Below, piece by piece: positions 47,852 through 55,289 of a DNA stretch of 64,000 nt. Every line of letters begins with the position of its first letter. The stretch's first letter is position 1. Source of the stretch: WTGU01 sp965200925 (GTDB lineage Bacteria > Pseudomonadota > Alphaproteobacteria > UBA828); assembly GCA_965200925.1 (NCBI GenBank), contig OZ241738.1, positions 434,001 to 498,000 of the forward strand, in the 5' to 3' direction. The notes beneath the pieces were generated by a model. It did no database searches. It was not told the origin of the DNA and saw only the letters and a program-made list of their open reading frames with translations. The translations under genes were made by a program, and so were the position numbers.

Positions 47852-49473
47852 GCGGCACTCTCCAGTCGTTTAACGGCTTCGCCGAGCCGAAGCTCTCCCG
47901 AGACGAGCTTGGGAAGCGTCATGTCGCGGAGCGATACGAGCCTCTGAGACTCTCGTCTGTTGTTTTCAATCAGATCGAACCAAGGAGCGGTCATCAACGA
48001 AAACGCTCTTCTCACGGGAACATCGGTCAGGACGACCGGCGTCTCCGCGACCGCCCGAGGACGAACGGCCGGATAGGCGCCTCCATCGGCGAGGTGAGCC
48101 AGACGTTCAATGTTGTCGCGGGACGTGACCGTGCACCAGACGATTTCACGATCATGCGACGCCTTGGGACGAAGAACGGCAAATCCGGTACTTCCAGTCA
48201 GTCCATCGCGGCCGATAAGCGCGAACGATCCATTTCCCGGCCGGACCGTGCCGACAATCGTGTCACCCGGGCGCAACACCCGACGCGCTCGGCTTGGTGC
48301 GGTTCCCCAAGGATGGACATCTACCCTTTCGATACATCCCCATTTAGTGTTCGCAAGATCGACATAAACGACGGTTTCAGGCACATTTCGAGTGTTCCAG
48401 GATTGCGGATTCAGAGACACAATGTCGTCGAGTGTTCCAGAGTGCCACCCCTCCGGTATCTCGCCCAATTCGGAGTCGACGAGCCTGTCGGGGAACAGGT
48501 CGGCGATGTGGTCGGGCAGGCCGGTATCGCGGCCTTCCGCCTTGGCACGGACGGGGGAGAAATCGACGAACCAGGACTTGAACAGGGCGCGGGCCATCGC
48601 CTCCAGCGTCTCGTTCATGCGCCGGTTCAAGTCGATCTTGTCGTCCAGAGCACCCAGCACGCTTGCGATGGCGCGCTGTTCGGGGAGAGGGGGGAGAGAA
48701 ATTTCAACGCGCAGGATATCGTCCTTCCGTAGCCCGAATCTCGTGACGCCGTTTGCGTATGCGTGAAACTGATGTTGAGCGTTCTCAATTTGCAGCGCAT
48801 AGAGCAAGTAGTGACCGCAGATCGATTCCCGCAACGGGCGCAGAATCGCCAAGTGGTATCCACAAACAAGATTGCCTATGTCATCGCGTACGAGCGCCGG
48901 CACGCCTATATCGTCGTACTGTTCAGAATCTTTCGTTATGACGACGTCTCCGGGTCGTAGCGCACATCTCCGAATCTCGCGCTCGGTCGCGGTTGCCGTC
49001 ATGAATTCGAGATCGGAGCGAATGAACCTGTTCGAATACACGTCCATGTAATTGCAGAGCAGCACCGCGTGCTCGTGAGGCTTGGTCTTCTTGTCTACGC
49101 TGCTCAACGTGAGTTCCGTAACTTGACCGAGGGGGGCCGTCGGCCAGCTTCCGCCCGTGTCCCGTCCGGGTTTTCCCACCAACGTCACATACTCACTCTC
49201 GATCACTTTCCGAAAACTATCGGACGCACCCGCCCAATCCACGACGTCCACGCGAAAGGGCAGGCGCGAGTCGGTGAAAGCCGACCTCAGCACGGCCATG
49301 CGCGCGGCGTCCAAAGGTTCGTTCGTCATCAAGGCGAGGTCGAGATCGGACGTTTCCCGCGCGGTCCAGGACACGCGCGAACCGAAAGCGCGCACTTCCA
49401 GCTCGGGCGCGTGTTCCCGCAGGATACGCCGGACCGCCTCCAGATCGGCGGGCGCGGCGTCAACCGATCCCAC
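47848..49473 (-). CDS. hsdS: Nucleotidyltransferase-HsdS fusion (specificity subunit)
   Basis: 541 residues. Residues 1-100 are a MNT-type minimal nucleotidyltransferase: VRAFGSRVSWTARETSDLDL (GS...DxD) and FRVDVVDWAGASD (third Asp). From about 108 it is a type I specificity subunit: PTAPLGQVTELTLS, PLPEQRAIASVLGALDDKID with MNETLEAMARALFKSWFVDF (first conserved helix), then a second recognition domain from EIPEGWHSGTLDDIV, ending MTLPKLVSGELRLGEAVKRL. HsdS normally has no such N-terminus. The GTG start lies inside the hepT gene by 14 bases. The arrangement suggests DNA specificity is tied to a HEPN/MNT toxin-antitoxin pair. Confidence 0.88.
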   Translation of the reverse strand: MGSVDAAPADLEAVRRILREHAPELEVRAFGSRVSWTARETSDLDLALMTNEPLDAARMAVLRSAFTDSRLPFRVDVVDWAGASDSFRKVIESEYVTLVGKPGRDTGGSWPTAPLGQVTELTLSSVDKKTKPHEHAVLLCNYMDVYSNRFIRSDLEFMTATATEREIRRCALRPGDVVITKDSEQYDDIGVPALVRDDIGNLVCGYHLAILRPLRESICGHYLLYALQIENAQHQFHAYANGVTRFGLRKDDILRVEISLPPLPEQRAIASVLGALDDKIDLNRRMNETLEAMARALFKSWFVDFSPVRAKAEGRDTGLPDHIADLFPDRLVDSELGEIPEGWHSGTLDDIVSLNPQSWNTRNVPETVVYVDLANTKWGCIERVDVHPWGTAPSRARRVLRPGDTIVGTVRPGNGSFALIGRDGLTGSTGFAVLRPKASHDREIVWCTVTSRDNIERLAHLADGGAYPAVRPRAVAETPVVLTDVPVRRAFSLMTAPWFDLIENNRRESQRLVSLRDMTLPKLVSGELRLGEAVKRLESAA

Positions 49474-49888
49474 GATTGCGTTCCTCGAGTTTCGTGAGAA
49501 GATGCCGCATGTCGTGCAGGAATTCGTCTATCGCCGCGACCACTTCCTCCGCCCGTCCCGCGTCGTAGGTGTGGGACGTCCTGTTCCGCATCTCCCGGTA
49601 CCGCATATAGGCCGGGGCGTCGCGGACGATGCCCGCATCGGCCGCGTCGCGCATCAGATCGGCGAAATCGATCTCACGCAACGCGCCGGGATTGGCGACG
49701 ATCAGGGCGAGTTGCCTGCGGATCATCTTGATTGCCAACTCGTAGCTGAACTCGAAGGCCTGGATGGCGGCGGCGCGGAACTGCTCGCGCAGACCGGCAT
49801 CCTTCCGCGCCAGGTCGGAGTGAAGGTAGTCGAAACTCCTTTGCAGCTGCGCGACCGCGCTTTCCAGGGAGGCGTAGTCGAGCTTCAT
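49460..49888 (-). CDS. HepT-like HEPN protein paired with the MNT-HsdS fusion
   Basis: A 142-residue protein of the HI0074 nucleotidyltransferase-substrate-binding type: AVAQLQRSFDYLHSD, IQAFEFSYELAIKMIRRQL and YREMRNRTSHTYDAGRAEEV. RNRTSH is the R-x4-H motif of HEPN ribonucleases. In the normal HEPN/MNT pair, MntA modifies and silences HepT. Here the MNT partner is fused to HsdS, starting 14 bases inside this gene. The toxin would thus be held by a protein that is also part of the methylase complex (inference). Confidence 0.88.
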   Translation of the reverse strand: MKLDYASLESAVAQLQRSFDYLHSDLARKDAGLREQFRAAAIQAFEFSYELAIKMIRRQLALIVANPGALREIDFADLMRDAADAGIVRDAPAYMRYREMRNRTSHTYDAGRAEEVVAAIDEFLHDMRHLLTKLEERNRGIG

Positions 49889-49949
49889 CGCCGTCCGGCC
49901 GTGACGTCGACGGCGGGCGTCGTTCCCATGCGTCGCCGCTCCCCGACGG

Positions 49950-50330
49950 TCATCGCTCCTCCCCTTCGGGGTACGGGCGGTGTTCCACCAGCGGCGAGAG
50001 GCCCGGCCGCGCCGTTCCCTCGCTTCCCTGCCGCCGATACCACTCGACCCCCTGCCTCGCGATATGCTCGCGCAAGGCGTCGCTGTCGATCGTCGCGTGC
50101 AGGAGCAGATCGACCCGCTGTGGAACGGTGAGCGCCTCGATCACGGCGTCGAGGCGCACCTGGTCGGTCAACGTCAGGCCGTCTCCAAACAGCGCGATGT
50201 CCACGTCGGAGGCAGGGGTATGGGTCTCCGTGGCCCGCGAGCCGAACAGCACCGCCCGTTCCACCCGGTCGTTGGCGGCGAGGGCGTCGATGATCGCCGC
50301 GCGGTTCTTCGCCTTCAGGCCGTCGGTCAT
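49950..50330 (-). CDS. mntA: MntA-type nucleotidyltransferase antitoxin
   Basis: A 126-residue protein: RVERAVLFGSRATETHTPAS, DVDIALFGD (GS..DxD catalytic site) and QRVDLLLHATID (third Asp). MntA proteins inactivate HepT by adding nucleotides. ATG 50330 overlaps the hepT stop by four bases. Its last residues (PLVEHRPYPEGEER) resemble the C-terminus of the Schlafen-like protein upstream (ALVEHRPYSE), owing to a shared 22-bp direct repeat, so the tail may have been acquired by recombination. Confidence 0.9.
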   Translation of the reverse strand: MTDGLKAKNRAAIIDALAANDRVERAVLFGSRATETHTPASDVDIALFGDGLTLTDQVRLDAVIEALTVPQRVDLLLHATIDSDALREHIARQGVEWYRRQGSEGTARPGLSPLVEHRPYPEGEER

Positions 50331-50829
50331 GCGGCGCCTTTTCGCTCCAGTGTTCGCCGCAACCTGCGCAACATCGGATGGTATCGGCCTTTGATCAGCA
50401 TTTCCGCTTCCCGCGCCACCTCGTCCCGGTAGGCATGACTCAGCGTGTTGCGCTTGCCGACGGCATCGAGAAACGTCTCGCAATCGTCCTCGCCGATATA
50501 GCCCGATTCGAAGCTCTGGCGGATCACCTCACGCGGGCTGTTCAGGTCGTGCCCTTCATGGAACAACAGGTCCTTCAGGACCTTCCAGCCGAGTTCGTAG
50601 GAGAACGTGAAGGTCTGCACCAGCCCGGCCCGTTCGAGGTTCGTATAGGAATCCTGTTCGCAAGCCTCGTCCAACCGCGCGAGCGCCGCGCCGAAACTGT
50701 CCAGACGTTGCTGCCACCGCCCTTCGTCGGTATTGGTCATGCCCCGTGCTCCCGGAGCCTGCGCCCCTTGAGGTTATCGGCGCTCACGGCATTCCGCTGT
50801 TTCGGAATACGGGCGGTGTTCCACCAGCG
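49972..50829 (-). repeat. 22-bp direct repeat at the ends of mntA and the Schlafen-like gene
   Basis: Identical 22-bp sequences lie at 49972-49993 and 50808-50829, each near the 3' end of its gene and in the same reading frame (encoding LVEHRPY). Recombination between them would delete hepT and mntA together, leaving the Schlafen-like gene intact. They may equally be the scar of the insertion of that pair. Confidence 0.7.
50327..50740 (-). CDS. hepT: HepT-type HEPN toxin
   Basis: A 137-residue HEPN protein: RLDSFGAALARLDEACEQ, TFTFSYELGWKVLKDLLFHE and DAVGKRNTLSHAYRDEVARE. RNTLSH is the R-x4-H ribonuclease motif, with the Tyr that MntA modifies two residues on (HAY). It overlaps mntA by four bases. 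This is a complete second HEPN/MNT pair inside the same operon, not fused to any restriction subunit. Confidence 0.9.
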   Translation of the reverse strand: MTNTDEGRWQQRLDSFGAALARLDEACEQDSYTNLERAGLVQTFTFSYELGWKVLKDLLFHEGHDLNSPREVIRQSFESGYIGEDDCETFLDAVGKRNTLSHAYRDEVAREAEMLIKGRYHPMLRRLRRTLERKGAA

Positions 50830-52540
50830 CCGACCGGCCCTCGACGGCCACGATGCGCGCCCACAACTCGTTTCCATCGGCGTCGGTCAGGCGCAGGTCT
50901 TCGCCGAAGACGAAAGGGACGGGTTGGGGCCGGCCCTGGTCGATGGCGACGTTGGAAGCGTAGAGACAGGTCCGGTCGCGGGTGTCGCGAATGGGATTGA
51001 GCCTGCCCCGGAGCCCGGGAAGACAACCGGTCGCCTCGGGAAGGATGACGGCCCCACCCCCCGGCAGATCGCGCAACGCGACCGCGAGCCCGCCCCGGCC
51101 CGGCACCCACTCCCGCTCCACATGCGCTGCGTACCCGGGAGCGGCCGCGAACACCGTCATCGGGAGGGCGGTCGTGTACAGGTCGACGGCCGCCTCACCG
51201 TTTTCGTCCGTCGTCGCGTGCTTCCAGGTCTTGTTCGGGAACAGGACCAGCACATCGACGCCGGACAACGGGCGGCCGTCGGACCAGACGGCGACGACGG
51301 CGCGCGCGGGGCTCGGTTCCTGCGGCGCAGCGGGGATGACGAGACGAACCTCCGAGCCGTCGATCACGCGGTATTCGGGCGGTCTGCCGCAGAGCGCCCG
51401 GGTTTCACGCCGAATGATCGGCACGCCGTCCCCGCGGCGCTCCATGAAATACCGCCTGTCCTCGGAGCCGCGAACGCCGCTCACCGACATTCGTCCGAGC
51501 AGGGATGCCAGTGTTTGATTGCGGGTGGCCTGCCGAACTTCCATGCCGTCCACCGTCAGGTTGTTCGGCAGCGCGCCCGGCGACTGGAGCTCCAGACGAT
51601 CCTCGAACATGGAGAGGCGAATCCGGGCACCCATCATCGAATAATCGCGATGCGCCACGGCGTTGACCACGGCTTCAAACAACGCCTTGTCGCTGTATTG
51701 CGGCATGTCCACGCGCGCCGGCTCCTTACGCGCCGCGACCCGCATGTTGCGAACCGCGAAGGCCACCGCGTCGGCGATCTGTCGGTTCAGCGGGCCGGTA
51801 ATCTCCTGCGCGTCGATCTGGCCGGAGACGCGATCTTTTCCCCTGTACCGGGTCGCCGCGATGCTCGCGTTGGGCAGCCATTGTTCGGGATTCCGGGTGC
51901 ACGACAACACGCCGGTCACCGTCGCGCGCACGACGCCGTCTTCGTCGGGCGCCAGAAGCGCGAGCTTCTCGAGCGCCGCCTCGGGGTTCGCTGCGCCCTC
52001 GGCGCTCAACAGCGGTTTCCAGAGCGCTTCGTCCAGTGTTCCGAACCCCGTGTCCGCCACGGCCCGCTCGTCGAACCAATGGGAGCGGGCTTGTCCCCGC
52101 CGCTGCGCCAGGCGCGACCGCTCGTCGGGGTTCATCGGACGCTTCGATCCGCCCACCCGGACGTAGGTTCCTCCCGGGCCGTCATGCGGCGAATCGCTTC
52201 CGGGGACTTCGAGAAGCAGGATTCGCGCGCCGCCGGGGAGTTCCTCGTGCTGGCTGCGAACGCGCACGGGCGGCTTGATGGAGTCGGTGCATATCTCGAC
52301 CAGGAGGGAATCCAATGCGTCGACCTGTTCGCGGGACATGCCTTGCGGCGTTCCGTCGTCGGCGACGCCGCAGAGCACGACGCCGCCGTCCGTATTGGCG
52401 AACGCCGCGATCTCGTCCGCCCAATCGTCCCGTTTCGGGCTCTTCGGCCGGTTGCCGGCGAACTCGATCCGTTTGAACTCCCAACGGCTGTCCTCGCCCA
52501 ATCGCAGCCGGCGCTCGATGTTCGGGACGCCGTAGCTCAT
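50774..52540 (-). CDS. Schlafen/AlbA_2-type protein with HATPase-like domain
   Basis: 588 residues. The N-terminal AlbA_2 (Schlafen) domain reads ERRLRLGEDSRWEFKRIEFA, DDWADEIAAFANTDGGVVLC, GVADDGTPQGM and PGGTYVRVGGSKRPM. The middle carries an ATP-binding-like fragment typical of these proteins (ALFEAVVNAVAHRDYSMMGA, MFEDRLELQSPGALPNNLTV). The C-terminal 200 residues resemble an Ig-like beta domain (AVVAVWSDGRPLSGVDVLVL, TTDENGEAAVDLYT). Related proteins cut or bind nucleic acid and recur in defence loci. Its start overlaps the hsdM stop by four bases, so it is tightly bound to the methylase gene. Confidence 0.88.
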   Translation of the reverse strand: MSYGVPNIERRLRLGEDSRWEFKRIEFAGNRPKSPKRDDWADEIAAFANTDGGVVLCGVADDGTPQGMSREQVDALDSLLVEICTDSIKPPVRVRSQHEELPGGARILLLEVPGSDSPHDGPGGTYVRVGGSKRPMNPDERSRLAQRRGQARSHWFDERAVADTGFGTLDEALWKPLLSAEGAANPEAALEKLALLAPDEDGVVRATVTGVLSCTRNPEQWLPNASIAATRYRGKDRVSGQIDAQEITGPLNRQIADAVAFAVRNMRVAARKEPARVDMPQYSDKALFEAVVNAVAHRDYSMMGARIRLSMFEDRLELQSPGALPNNLTVDGMEVRQATRNQTLASLLGRMSVSGVRGSEDRRYFMERRGDGVPIIRRETRALCGRPPEYRVIDGSEVRLVIPAAPQEPSPARAVVAVWSDGRPLSGVDVLVLFPNKTWKHATTDENGEAAVDLYTTALPMTVFAAAPGYAAHVEREWVPGRGGLAVALRDLPGGGAVILPEATGCLPGLRGRLNPIRDTRDRTCLYASNVAIDQGRPQPVPFVFGEDLRLTDADGNELWARIVAVEGRSALVEHRPYSETAECRERR

Positions 52541-54135
52541 CGTCCGTCCCCGAACCCCAGCGCCTCGAGATTGGCGGTGATCGCGGCATTCAGCCGTGCG
52601 CCCTCGGTCTGCTGCTCGCGAAGCTGCGAGACGAGGCGTTTCATCTTGTCCTCGAACGGCTCGCCGTCTTCCTCCGGCGCCGCCGCGCCGACATAGCGGC
52701 CGGGGGTCAGCACGTGGCCGTGCTGGCGGACCTCCTCCAGCGTCGCGCTCTTGCAGAAACCCGGAACGTCGGCGTAATCGCCCGCTCCTTCCTCGCCGCG
52801 CCAGGCGCGGTAGACGCTGGCGACGCGGGTGATGTCCTCGTCCGTCAGCGCGCGGTGGGTGCGGTCCGCCATGCGGCCGAGCTTGCGGGCGTCGATAAAC
52901 AGCATTTCGCTGCGCCGATCACGAAGCCCGACGTTGCGGTCACGGGAGAGAAACCACAGGCAGGCCGGGATTTGGGTCGAGTAGAAGAGTTGGCCCGGCA
53001 GTGCGACCATACAGTCTACGAAATCCGCCTCGAGCAGGTTCTTCCGGATATTGCCCTCGCCCGACTGGGCCGACGACATGGAACCGTTGGCGAGCACGAA
53101 GCCGGCAGCGCCCCTCGGCGCCAAGTGGTGGACGATGTGCTGCACCCAGGCGAAGTTGGCGTTGCCCTTGGGCGGAGCGCCGTAGCGCCAGCGCTTGTCG
53201 TCGGCGATGTGCTCGCCGCCCCAGTTGGAGACGTTGAACGGCGGATTGGCGAGGATGAAGTCAGCCTTGAGATCGGGGTGGCGGTCGTTGCGGAAGCTGT
53301 CGCCGTAGGCGATCCGCCCCTCGATGCCGCGGATGGCGAGGTTCATCTTCGCGAGTCGCCAAGTCGTGTAGTTCGACTCCTGACCATAAATCGAAATGTC
53401 GTCGCGCGCCTTGCCGCCATTGCCGTTGCCGGTGGCATGCGCGCGGATGAACTCGACCGACTGCACGAACATGCCTGACGAGCCGCAGCAGGGGTCGTAG
53501 ACCCGGCCCCGATAGGGCTCCAGCATCTCGACCAGCAGTTTCACGACGCAGCGCGGGGTGTAGAACTCGCCGCCCTTCTTGCCTTCAGCGCTCGCGAACC
53601 GCGACAGGAAATACTCGTAGACGCGGCCAAGAACGTCCTTGGAGCGGGCGTCCTCATCGCCCACCCTGACGTTGCTGATCATGTCGATGAGTTGGCCGAG
53701 GCGCTGCCTGTCGAGGGCGGGACGGGCGTAGTCCTTGGGCAGCACGTCCTTGAGTGCCGGATTGTCGCGTTCGATCCCGGCCATCGCATCGTCGACCATT
53801 TGGCCGATAGCAGACTGCCGCGCTTGGGCCTTGAGATGGCTCCAGCGGGCCTCGGGCGGCACCCAGAAGACGTTCTCGGCACGGTACTCGTCCGGGTCCT
53901 CGGGGTCGGCGCCCTGCGCCCGCTCGGCTTCCAGACGGATGCGCCTTTCATCGAAGGCATCGGAAATGTATTTGAGGAAAATCAGCCCGAGGACGACGTG
54001 CTTGTACTCGGCCGCGTCCATGGCGCCACGCAGGGCATCGGCCATCGCCCACAGCTCGGCCTCATAGCCGGTGGTGGCGTCGTTGGGGTTCGCTCCCGAA
54101 TCGCCGCGCCGCTTCTTCGGTCTTCCCCGCGCCAT
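52537..54135 (-). CDS. hsdM: Type I restriction-modification methylase subunit M
   Basis: A 532-residue N6-adenine methylase. Its N-terminal helical domain has YEAELWAMADALRGAMDAAE and YKHVVLGLIFLKYISDAF. The catalytic core has GGEFYTPRCVVKLLVEML, VYDPCCGSSGMF (SAM motif I; the usual form is DPACGSGGM) and FILANPPFNVSNW (NPPF). The C-terminal helices end at 52537. ATG 54135 (MARGRPKKRRG) is preferred over 54156 for its AAGGG site. First gene of the operon, with about 105 bases before the integrase remnant for a promoter I could not define. Confidence 0.95.
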   Translation of the reverse strand: MARGRPKKRRGDSGANPNDATTGYEAELWAMADALRGAMDAAEYKHVVLGLIFLKYISDAFDERRIRLEAERAQGADPEDPDEYRAENVFWVPPEARWSHLKAQARQSAIGQMVDDAMAGIERDNPALKDVLPKDYARPALDRQRLGQLIDMISNVRVGDEDARSKDVLGRVYEYFLSRFASAEGKKGGEFYTPRCVVKLLVEMLEPYRGRVYDPCCGSSGMFVQSVEFIRAHATGNGNGGKARDDISIYGQESNYTTWRLAKMNLAIRGIEGRIAYGDSFRNDRHPDLKADFILANPPFNVSNWGGEHIADDKRWRYGAPPKGNANFAWVQHIVHHLAPRGAAGFVLANGSMSSAQSGEGNIRKNLLEADFVDCMVALPGQLFYSTQIPACLWFLSRDRNVGLRDRRSEMLFIDARKLGRMADRTHRALTDEDITRVASVYRAWRGEEGAGDYADVPGFCKSATLEEVRQHGHVLTPGRYVGAAAPEEDGEPFEDKMKRLVSQLREQQTEGARLNAAITANLEALGFGDGR

Positions 54136-54241
54136 GTCCCTTACCTTATCGATCAAACGCTGCGCCGTCGGCGCGAGCCGGGAGCCGCGCGAGCGTCCAG
54201 GAACCTGTCACCGGGTAGTTTACGCTTCGATGTGGTTTCCA

Positions 54242-54748
54242 TCACCCTGCGATGTCGGCGATTCGGCTTGCGATGCGGTTTGCGGCGGCCTCGAAGGGAT
54301 CGTTGGCGAGATGGGCGTAGCGGGCGGTGGTCCGGACCTGGGTGTGGCCGAGCAGCTTGCCGATCATGGGCAGGCCCTCGCCGACCAACAGGCCGCCGCT
54401 GGCGAAGCTGTGGCGCAGGTCGTGGAGGCGCATGTCGTCGAGCCCGGCCCGCGCCCGGATGCGCCGCCACGGGTGTTGCAGGTCGGTGAGATGGCTCCCT
54501 GGCTTGCGCCCGGCGATGACCCGGGGATTGTCCGGGTCGCGGGGCAAGGCGGTGAGCACGCCCGCCGCCGCGCGCGACAGCGGCACCATCCGTGCGCCGG
54601 TCCTGCTGTCGGGCAACCGCAGTTCGCCCGCCTCCAGGTCCACGTTCTCCCAACGAAGCGTCTGGACCTCGCCCAGCCGACAACCAGTCAGCACCAGCAG
54701 GCGGATGGCGCCTGTGGGGAAGTGGCCGGGCGCGTAGCGGCTGTCCAC
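54242..54748 (-). pseudogene. Tyrosine recombinase C-terminal remnant 3
   Basis: From about 54715 the frame matches the intact integrase: TGAIRLLVLTGCRLGEVQTL, GELRLPDSRTGARMVPLSRA, HLTDLQHPWRRIRARAGLDD, HDLRHSFASGGLLVGEGLPM and GHTQVRTTARYAHLAND. All four catalytic residues are present but the N-terminal arm and core-binding domains are missing, so it should be inactive. It marks the right edge of the restriction operon, as the intact integrase lies left of the cmr genes. Confidence 0.8.
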
Positions 54749-54785
54749 TTGTCCACAGGCCGCCGGTTGGCTGCGTTGAAGCGGG

Positions 54786-55022
54786 TCATGCGGCCATCCG
54801 GGATTGGGTTTGGGAGCGGTTCACCGTTGCGCCGGTATCGGGCGAAGCGTCTGGTCCGCGGAAGACGGCGAGTGCGCCGTCGGGGCGCTCGTGGGCCTGG
54901 ACCTTGGCCTTGATGTAATCGCGCTCCGAATCCATCGCTGACGAACGCTTCCCCTCCAAGCGCCCCAGCGCATCCCCGAACGCCTCCACCCTGCGTTCCC
55001 GTAGCCATGTCGTCCGGGCCAT
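54786..55022 (-). pseudogene. Internally deleted transposase relic (ISNCY-like)
   Basis: A 78-residue frame joins an N-terminal piece (MARTTWLRERRVEAFGDALG, RLEGKRSSAM) to a C-terminal piece (YIKAKVQAHERPDGALAVFR, GP). Both ends resemble ISNCY-type transposases, in which the second motif normally lies several hundred residues after the first. The deletion keeps a short frame open but removes the catalytic domain. I am unsure of the exact family. Confidence 0.4.
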
Positions 55023-55289
55023 CACCGCACCTCCTTCCAGAGACACTCGACCGGACAACTTCTGCGCTATCCGAACCGGACACATCGTGTGCTGGCGACA
55101 GAACCAGGGCAGGGGCTTGACGGCGGCGGGAGGCGGCCCGTATCCTCCTCTCCATCGCCCGGAAGGACGGCGGGTGCGGTTTTCGGGGATCCCCTGGATG
55201 TGGGGTCCCTCGCGGCTTCGGCATCGAACCGGAGCTCCGCCGTTCCGAACGGGTCGATTTTACCGCCGGACATCCCGGGGGCAGCCGCT
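55023..55289. other. Leader of the multidomain glycosyltransferase gene
   Basis: About 270 bases without a recognised gene. The glycosyltransferase frame is open from 55089, but that upstream translation is low-complexity and does not resemble the enzyme, so I treat it as leader. Confidence 0.35.
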
